Origin: Oscillochloris sp. | GTDB taxonomy: Bacteria > Chloroflexota > Chloroflexia > Chloroflexales > Chloroflexaceae | Length of the DNA stretch: 39,421 bases | Reading direction: 5' to 3' | Assembly (NCBI GenBank): GCA_012032775.1 | Contig: JAAUQO010000027.1 | Location: 1 to 39,421 of the forward strand | Part shown: positions 23,735 through 32,010 of the stretch, piece by piece | Position numbering within the stretch: the stretch's first letter is position 1 | Layout of the letters: every line of letters starts with the position of its first letter | Program-made: the position numbers and the translations under genes | Notes under the pieces: generated by a model | Told to the model about the DNA's origin: nothing | The model's database searches: none | What the model saw: only the letters and a program-made list of their open reading frames with translations

Positions 23735-25114
23735 CTACAGAAAGGTCGCCGGCGTCAGGCGCCGTGTGAAGTAGTGCATGGCGATGTTCACCATCCAGAT
23801 CCAGTCGAACTTGCGACCGGCCATGCGCTTCCAGATATTCGGCCAGGAATAGATCTCGCGCTGGACTTTGATAAAGTTGCCGAGGAATTCGTCGCGCTGG
23901 ATCTTGGCCGGCTCGTACATATAGTGGAACGTATCGTACTTGTTCCAGTCGTGCTGCACAATCCGCGCCTTCATCTCCTCGTACCAGGGAGTACCGGGGA
24001 ATGGCGTCGCAATCGTGAAAACCGGGAACTCGATCCGGTTCTGCATAATAAAATCGTAGGTGTGTTGGAAACTCGCCGGCGTGTCGGTATCGAAGCCGAA
24101 GATGAAGTAGCCCTGAATGGCGATACCCTGCTTATGCACATTATCGACCACATCTTCGTAGCGACCAACCCGGTTCGAGCCTTTATGCACATACTTGATT
24201 GTGTCGGGCGAAACCGACTCAAAGCCGATATTCAGCATCTCGCAGCCGGCGGTTTTCGCCAGGATCGCAAAATTCGGATCTTCAAGGAAGTTCATCGAGA
24301 TATTGGCGTTCCACTTCACGCCCAACCCGACCATCGCCTCGAACAACTCGGTGGCGAACTTCGGCCGGAAGCTGATATTGTCGTCCATGAACGAGATATG
24401 AATATCGGGCTTGCCGGCGGCATTCTGGTGAAAGCGCAACTCATCGATCACGCGGTCGGAATCGCGCATGCGGAAACTCTTGCCGTAGATACGCGGCGTG
24501 CAACAGAAATTGCAGCCCACCGGGCAACCCTTGGTTGCGAGCAGCGGCAGGCGGAATGAGTAACGCTTCGAATTAGGTGAGCTACGCGCATAGGCGAAAT
24601 TCGGCTGGCCCATCTCGCCCATGGCCTTGAAGCCCTCGGGCTTATAGAGCGGCTTCATGGTATCGGCATAGATGTCGCGGGCCAGATCATCCCAGATCGA
24701 CTCGATCTCACCGAACACCACCGAGTTCGAGTGTTGCAGCGCCTCATCGGGCAGCATCGTCGGATGCACGCCGCCGAGAATCACCTTCTTGTCCTGGGCA
24801 AGCGCCCGATCACCGATGCGATAGGCCCGCTTAGCATTCAGCGTGCGCGATGTCATCGCGATCACATCGAAGCGCGACAAATCCTCGGGCACCTTGTCGC
24901 CGATCCGTTCGTCCAGGAACTCAACATCGAAATGCTGCTCGGCCATGGTCGAGACCATCAGCAGATTGAGCGGCATACTCACCTTGCCCGAGTCAACCAT
25001 CAAAGGCGTGTCGCTCTTCGGCTGGATCACCAGCCACTTTTTGCGCCGCGCGCCTTCAGGAACGATCGGGCGCGGGGCCACATCAATCGCTTCGGGTGTA
25101 ATCACCGCTGTCAT
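23735..25114 (-). CDS. B12-binding radical SAM protein A
   Basis: 459 residues. The N-terminal cobalamin-binding Rossmann domain (about 28-150: MPLNLLMVSTMAEQHFDVEFLDERI, VIAMTSRTLNAKRAYRIGD, VILGGVHPTMLPDEAL) precedes a radical SAM core with the 4Fe-4S motif CPVGCNFC (CxxxCxxC, about residue 200) and DDNISFRPKFATELFEAM. This is the BchE / BchQ / BchR / HpnP / HpnJ architecture: methyl transfers at unactivated carbons or ring oxidation. The C-terminus is helical with Tyr/Trp-rich segments. In this location bacteriochlorophyll tailoring is attractive, hopanoid or lipid methylation equally possible; no symbol is justified. Second gene of a pair, 15 bases after protein B. ATG 25114 was preceded by GGAGGG. 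Confidence 0.9.
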   Translation of the reverse strand: MTAVITPEAIDVAPRPIVPEGARRKKWLVIQPKSDTPLMVDSGKVSMPLNLLMVSTMAEQHFDVEFLDERIGDKVPEDLSRFDVIAMTSRTLNAKRAYRIGDRALAQDKKVILGGVHPTMLPDEALQHSNSVVFGEIESIWDDLARDIYADTMKPLYKPEGFKAMGEMGQPNFAYARSSPNSKRYSFRLPLLATKGCPVGCNFCCTPRIYGKSFRMRDSDRVIDELRFHQNAAGKPDIHISFMDDNISFRPKFATELFEAMVGLGVKWNANISMNFLEDPNFAILAKTAGCEMLNIGFESVSPDTIKYVHKGSNRVGRYEDVVDNVHKQGIAIQGYFIFGFDTDTPASFQHTYDFIMQNRIEFPVFTIATPFPGTPWYEEMKARIVQHDWNKYDTFHYMYEPAKIQRDEFLGNFIKVQREIYSWPNIWKRMAGRKFDWIWMVNIAMHYFTRRLTPATFL

Positions 25115-25129
25115 CTTGCAATCCCTCCG

Positions 25130-26629
25130 CTACACACTTTGTTGGTGATACTGAGGCAACGGCGCACGTTTGCCGCTCTTGATACTGGCGATCTGATCGA
25201 TCAAATTGCGCCGGAAAAACACACTTGTCACCAGGTTGATCATTTTGTTCCGATTGCCGAGCACGCGCCGCGCAATGGTATCCCAGGTATACATGCGCAA
25301 GAAGTGGTTCATATACGCAAGTTGATACTCCATGGGATCGTACTTATCACAGCGCACCACCAGATTATGGGCGGTATACTTATCCCAATCCTCATCGACG
25401 ATCAACCCCTGCGACTTATACTCGTGATAAAGGGCCGTGCCGGGATAAGGCGTGATGATCGAGTAGATCGGCATCATCAACGCATTTTCGCGTACGAACT
25501 TCTCGGTGGCAACCATGTCTTCGTAGGTGTCGATCGCCGGGTTCACCAGGAAATTGCCCTGCACATTCAGGCCGGCCTTGCGGCACTTCTTGATGATCCG
25601 CGCATAATCCTCGGCCAGATTGATCCGGCCCTTGTTATACTGCTTGAGGGTGGTCTGATTCACCGACTCAAAGCCAACCAGGGCCATCACACAGCCGGCC
25701 TTCACCAGCAGATCGACGGTGGTATCGTCGTCGAGAAACTTGAGGCTGATGAAGCTGCTGAACTTGATATTGCACTCGATCAGGATGTGCAAAATCTCGT
25801 GCATACGCTGCTTATTCACGCCCAGATTCTCATCGGTGAACATGAACCAGGGTTCTTTACCGTAGCGCGACTCCTCGAACCAGACCTGTTTAGCGGACTC
25901 AATCTGGGCCTTAATCGTTTCGGCCGATTGAATACGATACAGCCGGCCGGTGAAATTCGGCGTGACACAGAACGAACATGTAAACGGGCAACCGCGGGTC
26001 ATGTAGATCGGGATCGACTTCCGCGCATCGATCTTGTCGCGCTTGCTGGCCTTGAAGATCCGCGCGTAATCGATCACTGGAACCTCGCTGACCGGCGCAT
26101 ATTCCGAGGCGTTATAGCGCGGCTTCAGCACCCCATCGGCCTGATCTTGCAGCAGTTGCGTCCACAAATTTTCGGCCTCGCCCATCACGACACAGTCGGC
26201 GTGGGGCGCGGCCTCGTCGGGGTTGAACGAGACATGCACCCCGCCGAGCACCACCGGCACACCATGGCGCCGAAACTCATCGGCGATCTCGTAGGCCCGA
26301 TTCACATTCATGGTACGGGCGGTGATTCCAACCAGATCGAAGGGCTTGTCGAAGGGAATGGGATCGCCGAACACTTCATCGGCAAGCTCAATCTCATGTT
26401 GGGCGGGCGTAATACTGACCAGTACTCCGATCGCCATTGAGAAGAGCGCCTTCTGGCTGGTATCTTCTTCCTTCTTACCCTTCGGCGTCACAAAAAGGAT
26501 GCGTAAGGGGCGGATCGAGGCGGGATCGCGCAAAGTGCTGAACGCAGAAGCAGAGGGAACTGCCGAACCGTCGTTGTAGACCGGAATCACCGGTAAGTCA
26601 GACTTGCGCTTGCCATTCGACACACTCAT
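25130..26629 (-). CDS. B12-binding radical SAM protein B
   Basis: 499 residues, same architecture as its neighbour but clearly diverged. Cobalamin-binding domain at about 42-170 (LRILFVTPKGKKEEDTSQKALFSMAIGVLVSITP, VGITARTMNVNRAYEIADEFRRHGVPVVLGGVHVSFNPDEA), 4Fe-4S motif CPFTCSFC at about 218-225, MFTDENLGVNKQRMHEIL, FESVNQTTLKQYNKGR. The N-terminal about 40 residues are Lys/Ser-rich and variable. The shared TPxPGT(A/P)WY/LY motif (IITPYPGTALYHEYK) is also in protein A. Start at ATG 26629 has only a weak site (GGCTAGGT). It is first after a promoter with a roughly 280-nt leader. Substrate unknown; see protein A. Confidence 0.9.
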   Translation of the reverse strand: MSVSNGKRKSDLPVIPVYNDGSAVPSASAFSTLRDPASIRPLRILFVTPKGKKEEDTSQKALFSMAIGVLVSITPAQHEIELADEVFGDPIPFDKPFDLVGITARTMNVNRAYEIADEFRRHGVPVVLGGVHVSFNPDEAAPHADCVVMGEAENLWTQLLQDQADGVLKPRYNASEYAPVSEVPVIDYARIFKASKRDKIDARKSIPIYMTRGCPFTCSFCVTPNFTGRLYRIQSAETIKAQIESAKQVWFEESRYGKEPWFMFTDENLGVNKQRMHEILHILIECNIKFSSFISLKFLDDDTTVDLLVKAGCVMALVGFESVNQTTLKQYNKGRINLAEDYARIIKKCRKAGLNVQGNFLVNPAIDTYEDMVATEKFVRENALMMPIYSIITPYPGTALYHEYKSQGLIVDEDWDKYTAHNLVVRCDKYDPMEYQLAYMNHFLRMYTWDTIARRVLGNRNKMINLVTSVFFRRNLIDQIASIKSGKRAPLPQYHQQSV

Positions 26630-27090
26630 ACCTAGCCTGCCTTTAGGCCCGAGAGCCTAGCCTGAACGAATTGGACCGAATCGACAATCCACGGCCAAAC
26701 ATCGCAAGACAACCCGCTAGAATAAGCAAGAAACTGCAATCCGGTTGCATGCGCCTCCAAGCGGCCACGCCCTAAATAGCGCAGGCCAAACCACCGCCGA
26801 CAAGGTGGTCGATCAACAGCGCACGCTGCATCAGGTTAGATGCTGACGATACGTGATACAGATGCGGCGCTGCGCTCATGAAGTTGTTCGTGGTTTACCG
26901 ATGGCTGACTACCGGGATTATACTACACCGTTTCTCATATGTCCAGAACTTACACAAGTAAAAAGCGCTTTTAGTAGTGAAACTCGTGCAAACAGTGAAC
27001 AGAAACGCGACAAGGATCATGGCGATCACAGGCCGGGCAATTGTACATATACGTAAAGGCGCAGCAGTCGCCGCCGGGATTGGCCTGAGC
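26630..27090. other. Long non-coding leader upstream of the radical SAM pair
   Basis: No convincing gene. On the minus strand the predicted transcript (start about 26909) contains ACCACC...GGTGGT, GCATC-taacct-GATGC, TGCAA-CCGGA-TTGCA and a GGCC...GGCC element before the start codon. This is more structure than a plain leader needs. I looked for a cobalamin riboswitch (B12 box, GCCACTG) and did not find one. Confidence 0.4.
26917..26945 (-). promoter_or_regulatory. Promoter of the radical SAM pair
   Basis: Minus strand: TGGACA (26945-26940), 17-base spacer, consensus TATAAT (26922-26917). It predicts a leader of roughly 280 nt before the first gene. Confidence 0.6.
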
Positions 27091-27202
27091 CATTTACCCA
27101 ACGACCGCTTCTTTGCCGATCATCTCGCTACTTTGAACCAGACACAATCGAGTGCGGTCAAACCCCAGCAATTGGGCCAGATGCTTCTGCATGGCAGCAG
27201 GC

Positions 27203-27697
27203 TCACGCAGCATTCCGCATCCGGATGAGCGAGAAGTGCAAACTTGTGGTGCGGATTATCTGTCCTAACGCCAGCAATGAGGGCGTGATCCGCAACTCAA
27301 TCCCCACCGCTACCAACTGCGCCAACAGATCGCCGACCGGTTCAAGCCGGCAGGGGCGCACCGTGTTGCGACTGACATAGACCCCGTGATCATGAATCGG
27401 CGCGAAGCTCGGATCATCGAAACTGTAGGCATACAGCTCGCACGCCCGCACCCGTTCCAGCCAGGCCGCCTCGATCACGATCACCATCCGGCCGCTTACC
27501 GGCGCCCACCATTGCGCCAGATCAGCGGCAGTTGTGGTCGGCAACGGCCAGAACGCTACCCGCGGACAATCGCGCGGCAGCCAGTACAGCGGCGCGTGCC
27601 AGCGATCGATCGCCCAGACCAACGGCTCGCCCAGGCGACTCATGCGCGGCACAAACTCGCGAATGCTCGAATCTTCGCTGTAATGATAGACCAGCAT
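27203..27697 (-). CDS. DUF6886-like small protein
   Basis: 164 residues. LVYHYSEDSSIREFVPRM, VWAIDRWHAPLYWLPRDCPRVAFWPLP and the end SLHFSLIRMRNA resemble a widespread bacterial family of unknown function (DUF6886). The conserved His-Tyr-Ser-Glu, AID..H.P.YW and PRDCPR positions suggest an ADP-ribosyl-transferase-like or small-ligand-binding fold, but this is a guess. AGGAAA lies 7 bases before ATG 27697. No TM or signal. It is divergent from the M24 peptidase gene, sharing a 121-base upstream region with a TATAAT at about 27714. Confidence 0.7.
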   Translation of the reverse strand: MLVYHYSEDSSIREFVPRMSRLGEPLVWAIDRWHAPLYWLPRDCPRVAFWPLPTTTAADLAQWWAPVSGRMVIVIEAAWLERVRACELYAYSFDDPSFAPIHDHGVYVSRNTVRPCRLEPVGDLLAQLVAVGIELRITPSLLALGQIIRTTSLHFSLIRMRNAA

Positions 27698-27818
27698 ACC
27701 AATTTCCTGCGCTATAATTTTCGGCGAACCAATCGCTTTTTTCCCTGTCGTTGTGTACCGCGCCGCCCCAGGCGAAACCGATGCGTATGCCTCGATATGA
27801 GGCGCCTTAGGAGATCCA

Positions 27819-29000
27819 ATGAATATTTACCAGGAAAAAGCCGCCCAGGCCGTGGCGTTGCTCCAGGAACTTGATCTGGATTGTTGGCTGACCTTCGCCC
27901 GTGAAACCGGTGAACGGCCTGATCCGGGGGTTGAGATGCTGCTCGGCAGCAGTCTGACCTGGAATGCCGTACTTTTGATCGGACGTAACGGCGAGCGAAG
28001 CGCAATTGTTGGACGGTACGATCTTGAGAATGCGCGCGCCAGTGGCGTCTTCACGGAAGTGATCGGCTATGATGAGGATCTGCGCGCCGACCTGCTGGCC
28101 GCGCTGGATCGGATCAATCCGCGCTCGATCAGCCTCAATTACAGCTTACACGACCATACCGCCGACGGCTTGACCCACGGGATGTATTTGCTGCTGCAAG
28201 AAACCCTGGCCGGCACAGCTTATCAGCAACGGCTGGTTTCAGGCGAAGGATTGCTGGCCAAGTTGCGCGCCCGCAAAACCCCCGGCGAGATCGAGCGGAT
28301 CAAAGCCGCGATCGCCGTCACCGAAACGATCGTGGGTGATCTGAGCGCCCAGATTACGCCGGGGCGCAGCGAGGCCGAGCTGGCTGCCTGGGTTCATAAC
28401 GAATTCGCCAGGCGCGGTTTGCCGAGCGCCTGGGACTACGAGTACTGTCCGACCCTGAACAGTGGGCCGGAATCAGCGGCGGGCCACGCGCCGCCCCTGG
28501 CCCATATCAAGGTAGAGCCCGGCCACCTGGTGCATATCGATCTTGGGGTCAAGCACGAAGGGTATTGTTCGGATTTACAACGCATGTGGTATGTCCGTCG
28601 CGCGGGCGAAGATAAACTGCCCGATGAGATTCAGCGCGCCTGGGCTGCGATCGTCGCCGCGATCGATGCCGGCGCCGCCGCACTGCGCCCCGGTGTTGCC
28701 GGCTGGCAGGTTGATGCCGCCGCGCGCAACGTGCTTACCAGCGCCGGCTACGATGAATACAAACACGCCCTTGGACATGGGCTCGGCCGGGCCTGCCACG
28801 ACGGCGGACCGCTGCTTGGCCCGCGCTGGCCGCGCTACGGTAACTCGCCGCTGGGCATCGTCGAAGCCGGACACGTCTATACCCTGGAGTTGGACGTGAT
28901 GACATCCGCCGGTATGCTGGCCCTGGAAGAGGATGTACTGGTTACCGAAGACGGCTGCGTCTTTCTCAGCAACTACCAGCGCGAGATTTTCCTGATCTAG
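27819..29000 (+). CDS. M24 metallopeptidase (Xaa-Pro aminopeptidase-like)
   Basis: 393 residues, creatinase-type N-terminal domain (about 1-150) plus pita-bread catalytic domain. The five metal ligands are visible: the Asp residues of HIDLGVKHEGYCSDLQR, the His of GHGLGRACHDGG, Glu of TLELDV and Glu of LALEEDVLVTEDG. Also present are KTPGEIERIKAAIAVTE and the helical lid. It should hydrolyse N-terminal Xaa-Pro bonds of small peptides in the cytoplasm; exact specificity open. GGAGATCC precedes ATG 27819. Alone, followed by about 140 bases of gap. Confidence 0.9.
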   Translation: MNIYQEKAAQAVALLQELDLDCWLTFARETGERPDPGVEMLLGSSLTWNAVLLIGRNGERSAIVGRYDLENARASGVFTEVIGYDEDLRADLLAALDRINPRSISLNYSLHDHTADGLTHGMYLLLQETLAGTAYQQRLVSGEGLLAKLRARKTPGEIERIKAAIAVTETIVGDLSAQITPGRSEAELAAWVHNEFARRGLPSAWDYEYCPTLNSGPESAAGHAPPLAHIKVEPGHLVHIDLGVKHEGYCSDLQRMWYVRRAGEDKLPDEIQRAWAAIVAAIDAGAAALRPGVAGWQVDAAARNVLTSAGYDEYKHALGHGLGRACHDGGPLLGPRWPRYGNSPLGIVEAGHVYTLELDVMTSAGMLALEEDVLVTEDGCVFLSNYQREIFLI

Positions 29001-29141
29001 CCGGATTGTGATGTGTGTGAGCTGCGCGCCGACACGCACCACAAATCGCACACGAATGCAAAGATTTTTCTTCTGGTGCAAAAAGGGACGCCGTGGTAGC
29101 ATGCGCCCAGAAATGCGGAACCAAGGGAAGGGAGTATGGTG

Positions 29142-29411
29142 ATGGCGCAGCAACAGCGATTCAGTCCACGCGACGAGATGTACCTCAACAGCACGAGTTT
29201 CGAAGTTTATATGGCCGCCGGTGCCGTCTTCATTGCGCTGTTCAGCATCGGGTTTTTGCTTGGTGTGAAGCTCGATTTCGCCTGGCTCGTCTGGCCGGGC
29301 GCGTTTGTGGCGGTTCTTTCCGCGTATATCACCCTGAATCGCCTGGAGAAACGCGAGCGCCGCAACAAACTGGCCGAGCTTGAGGCTGAGTTGGCACAGA
29401 AACGCGACTAA
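29142..29411 (+). CDS. Small membrane protein with two TM helices and a charged coil
   Basis: 89 residues. TM helices at about 22-42 (MAAGAVFIALFSIGFLLGVKL) and about 44-65 (FAWLVWPGAFVAVLSAYITL), then a charged coiled-coil-like tail (RLEKRERRNKLAELEAELAQKRD) predicted in the cytoplasm. No family recognised. ATG 29142 was preferred over 29136 because GGGAAGGGAG is then at normal distance. A strong hairpin follows. Confidence 0.6.
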   Translation: MAQQQRFSPRDEMYLNSTSFEVYMAAGAVFIALFSIGFLLGVKLDFAWLVWPGAFVAVLSAYITLNRLEKRERRNKLAELEAELAQKRD

Positions 29412-29420
29412 AGGCTATGC

Positions 29421-29461
29421 TTGGGCCGGGCTTAGCCGCGAAACCGGCAGGCCCGGCCCAA
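29421..29461 (+). terminator. Hairpin after the small membrane protein gene
   Basis: Perfect 11-bp arms TTGGGCCGGGC (29421-29431) and complement (29451-29461), loop of 19. No T-run follows. Confidence 0.5.
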
Positions 29462-29566
29462 AACCGTTAGTCCTCCTAATCTCCCTGTCATCCTGGCTGT
29501 TATGCATCGCAGTTGTGGCCTCGTTGATTGCTACAACAATCCGCGCATCACATCCAGGAGACCATC

Positions 29567-30586
29567 GTGGAGAGCCTTCGTAGTCTGCGCCGCAATCGCG
29601 CCCTTACGTTTCTTGATCTCGCCACGCTGACAGCAATTCCCGCCCGCACAATCGCCGAGGCCGAATATGGTCTGCGGCGACTGACACTTCACGAGCGCGA
29701 GCAGTTGGCCCTGGTGCTGGGGCTGCATCCACACGATTTCAGTGATCGCACCCAACTTTTGGCCGCCGCTCGCCGCCATGGTCTCGACCCACAATGGCTG
29801 ATTGCCGCCGTCCTCACCGCCGCACTTACCGCCAACCTGTTGCAAACCACTCCATTGCGGCTTGCATCCAATTCGTTTGGCGCTATCGGCGCACCTGCGG
29901 CACAACAGGTGAATCGTCCCGCCGAGCGCCCGACCGAGCAACCTGCGCATACCGGCGCCGCCGAAGCCGTTCAGATGCTCGCGCCGGCCGGGGCCATGGC
30001 CGCTGAAACGCAGCGCCGCAACCTGGAACAACTGGCTAACCTGGAAACACGCGCCGAACCGCTCGCTCCCGCCCTTATCCACAACCCACCGCCCCGCCCA
30101 ACACCCGTAGCCGCGCCGGTAGTTGTCGCACCATTCAGGCTGACCGAGAACGGCCCATTTGGTTGCCCGGTGCAAGCACCGAACGGCAATGTGGTATTGA
30201 CCCAGGGTTACGGCGTAGGCAGCCATGCACCGGCCCATATCTGGGGCGCGGTGGATCTGGCGGTTGATGCGAACAACGACGGTTATGCCGAGCCGGGCAG
30301 TAGTTGGTATGCACCGATCCTGGCGACGCACGACGGCCAGGTGGAGGTTACGCTCGACAGCTACCCCGGCGGCAATCATATCTGGGTGCGCGAGCCGGGT
30401 GGAATCTGGCGCACCGGCTACGCCCACCTGGCGATCGTGTTTGTAACCGGCGGGCAGTTTGTGCGCGCCGGCGAGGTGATCGGCTTGCTCGGCAGCAGCG
30501 GCGTGTCCAGCGGTCCACACCTGGACTATCAGGTCTGGCGGGGCGAACACAATATCGACCCGACCGCACTGGTGGGATGCGGATAG
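29567..30586 (+). CDS. HTH / single TM / degenerate LytM (M23-like) protein
   Basis: 339 residues. The N-terminus (about 1-60) reads like an XRE-type helix-turn-helix (LTFLDLATLTAIPARTIAEAEYGLRRLTLHEREQLALVLGL). One TM helix at about 78-96 (WLIAAVLTAALTANLL) and a Pro/Ala-rich linker lead to an M23/LytM domain at about 200-335 (GPFGCPVQAPNGNVVLTQGYG, WGAVDLAVD, WYAPILATHDGQVEV, YAHLAIV, VRAGEVIGLLGSSGVSSGPHLDYQVW). The zinc ligands look degraded: the HxGxD His is Trp and the terminal HxH is HLD. So a binding, EnvC/NlpD-like activator role is more likely than peptidase activity. RodZ-like topology. GTG 29567 has CAGGAG 7 bases upstream; the longer frame does not. Confidence 0.75.
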   Translation: MESLRSLRRNRALTFLDLATLTAIPARTIAEAEYGLRRLTLHEREQLALVLGLHPHDFSDRTQLLAAARRHGLDPQWLIAAVLTAALTANLLQTTPLRLASNSFGAIGAPAAQQVNRPAERPTEQPAHTGAAEAVQMLAPAGAMAAETQRRNLEQLANLETRAEPLAPALIHNPPPRPTPVAAPVVVAPFRLTENGPFGCPVQAPNGNVVLTQGYGVGSHAPAHIWGAVDLAVDANNDGYAEPGSSWYAPILATHDGQVEVTLDSYPGGNHIWVREPGGIWRTGYAHLAIVFVTGGQFVRAGEVIGLLGSSGVSSGPHLDYQVWRGEHNIDPTALVGCG

Positions 30587-30594
30587 ATGGGAAG

Positions 30595-30630
30595 GGCGAA
30601 GCCGTTCGGCTGCCAAACTGTTTCGCCCGC
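30595..30630. repeat. GGGCGAAGC-family inverted repeat, partial copy
   Basis: GGGCGAAGCCG (30595 on) faces TGTTTCGCCC (ending 30630), arms imperfect. It lies after the M23-like stop; same outer bases as the other copies. Confidence 0.4.
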
Positions 30631-30648
30631 GCAGTCCATGTTACACTG

Positions 30649-30677
30649 AAGCCGGACGTGCAGCGCATGTCCGGCTT
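30649..30677 (+). terminator. Hairpin terminator after the M23-like gene
   Basis: AAGCCGGAC (30649-30657) with complement GTCCGGCTT (30669-30677), followed by TGG, so only a short T-stretch. Confidence 0.5.
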
Positions 30678-30698
30678 TGGATTAGCGAGGAGAGATGT

Positions 30699-31088
30699 AT
30701 GATTAGTGAAACACATCGAGATCTGCTGGAAAGCACCGCCCTGGCCCATGTTGCAACAGTTGGCCCGAACGGCGAACCACAGGTGAATCCGGTCTGGTTT
30801 GGGTGGGACGGCACCCACCTGCGTTTCAGCCAGACAACCACCCGCCAGAAGTATCGCAATGTCCAGCGCGATCCGCGGATCGCGCTTTCGATTGTCGATC
30901 CGGCTAATCCGTATCGCTACCTGGAGATTCGCGGCAAAGTCGTGGCGATCGAAGCAGATCCGGATTGGGAATTTATCAACGGCATGGCCAAGAAGTATCT
31001 CGGCCAGGACACCTATCCCTGGCGGCGGCCGGAAGATACCCGGATCGTGATCGTCGTCGAACCGGAGCACTCAACGCAGATGGGGTAA
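30699..31088 (+). CDS. PPOX-class, probably F420-dependent, small oxidoreductase
   Basis: 129 residues, split-barrel flavin/F420-binding fold: LLESTALAHVATVGPNGEPQVNPVWFGWDGTHLRFSQTTTRQKYRNVQRDPRIALSIVDPANPYRYLEIRGKVVAIE matches the pattern of PPOX-class F420-dependent enzymes. Which cofactor and substrate are used cannot be seen. GAGGAG lies 7 bases before ATG 30699. Its stop codon TAA (31086-31088) belongs to the first bases of an inverted-repeat element. The 3' end overlaps antisense with the annotated end of the ABC permease frame. Confidence 0.8.
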   Translation: MISETHRDLLESTALAHVATVGPNGEPQVNPVWFGWDGTHLRFSQTTTRQKYRNVQRDPRIALSIVDPANPYRYLEIRGKVVAIEADPDWEFINGMAKKYLGQDTYPWRRPEDTRIVIVVEPEHSTQMG

Positions 31089-31875
31089 GGGCGAACATGT
31101 TGCAACATACTTCGCCTCTACGCGCGCGCAGCGATCGGTTAAAGGTCGCCAGGGCCAACCAGGTGCAGAGCGTTGCGAACACAAGCGTCACCACCACACT
31201 CAGCCAGAGCGGCAAAGTAGCCGGAGCGCCGAAGGCTAATGCGCGTAGCGCATCGATCAGGTAGGTTGCCGGGTTGATCAGCACAATCACACGCATCCAA
31301 CCCGGCAACACCTCCAACGGATAGAGCGCATTCGAGGCGAAGAGCAGCGGCAGGTTAAAGAGAAAGATCATACCGTGGTAGCCGGCGATCGAGCGTGAGA
31401 CGGCCGCCACGGCCAATGCCAATCCGCTGAAGCCAATCGCAAATGCGGCCAACAGCAGCAGCGCCAGCAGCCAACCGAGCGGATTGATCGCCAGGCGTGC
31501 GCCCATCAACACCCCCACAATCAGCATAATCGTCGCCTGCACCATCGCCTTGGTGGCGGTGCTGGAAGCATTCCCGAGCAGGATGCTCAGCCGCGGGATC
31601 GGCGCCGCCAGATATTCTTTCAAAATCCCGCGTAGCCGCTCGTCAAGCAAGATCATGCCGCCGCCGACCGCCCCGCCCAGGGCGCTCAGCGCAATAATCC
31701 CCGGCAGAATGTACGACATGTAATCGGCGCCGCCCACTTCCGGCACCAGGCCACGCATCCCAACCCCGAACAGCACCACCCACAACACCGATTGCAACGC
31801 CAGGCCAAGTAGCTCTTCCACACTGCGGAGAAACTTGGTCATGTGCTTTTGCCAGATCACATAAGTTGCGTACAT
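30976..31875 (-). CDS. ABC-2 type export permease, C-terminus extended through a repeat
   Basis: 299 residues in the open frame. Six TM helices typical of DrrB/ABC-2 permeases: SVEELLGLALQSVLWVVLFGVGM, ADYMSYILPGIIALSALGGAVGGGMILLDERLRGILKEYLAAPIPRLSILLGN, WLLALLLLAAFAIGFSGLALAVAAVSRS and LYPLEVLPGWMRVIVLINPATYLIDALRAL. The family usually ends soon after LALATFNRSLRA; here the frame runs about 40 more residues through the 31089-31116 repeat and antisense into the PPOX gene, giving Arg/Cys-rich nonsense. A lost stop or a nearby sequence error is likely. AAGGAAA precedes ATG 31875. Partner of the ATPase upstream. Confidence 0.87.
   Translation of the reverse strand: MYATYVIWQKHMTKFLRSVEELLGLALQSVLWVVLFGVGMRGLVPEVGGADYMSYILPGIIALSALGGAVGGGMILLDERLRGILKEYLAAPIPRLSILLGNASSTATKAMVQATIMLIVGVLMGARLAINPLGWLLALLLLAAFAIGFSGLALAVAAVSRSIAGYHGMIFLFNLPLLFASNALYPLEVLPGWMRVIVLINPATYLIDALRALAFGAPATLPLWLSVVVTLVFATLCTWLALATFNRSLRARRGEVCCNMFALTPSALSAPVRRRSRSGYLPAAARDRCPGRDTSWPCR
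31089..31116. repeat. GGGCGAA-family inverted repeat, copy between convergent genes
   Basis: GGGCGAACATGTTGC (31089-31103) faces GCAACATACTTCGCC (31102-31116), with one bulge. It follows directly on the TAA of the PPOX gene. Confidence 0.55.
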
Positions 31876-31896
31876 CGCATTTCCTTTGTTCGGTTC

Positions 31897-31963
31897 GCCT
31901 GCGGCAGCGCTCTAGTGAACATCCTTTTGTCTCGTGACAGCTTGTTTCGCCCTGCCGGAGGCA
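31897..31963. repeat. TGCGGCAGCGC...CCTGCCGGAGGCA element, copy 1
   Basis: Ends GCCTGCGGCAGCGC and CCCTGCCGGAGGCA form an imperfect inverted repeat; the middle has GACAGCTT. It lies between ABC ATPase and permease. Copy 2 is at 36861-36918, and a half copy (GCCTGCGGCAGCGCGG) at 7999-8014. Confidence 0.6.
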
Positions 31964-32010
31964 AATCAGCCCGTGACGCGAACCGCCGATACGGCGACCG
32001 TGTCATACCC

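Noticed and set aside
24731..26440. 569-codon plus-strand ORF opposite the radical SAM genes
   Set aside because: His/Arg/Leu-rich with no domain, spans both antisense genes and their junction; the minus-strand proteins have clear motifs.
26630..26945. Cobalamin riboswitch before the B12 enzymes
   Set aside because: The B12 box and the conserved GCCACTG core are not found on the minus strand.
27094..27213. 39-codon minus-strand ORF overlapping the DUF6886-like stop, followed directly by a 40-codon Cys-rich ORF
   Set aside because: The overlap start is suggestive, but no ribosome site and no family; too short to support.
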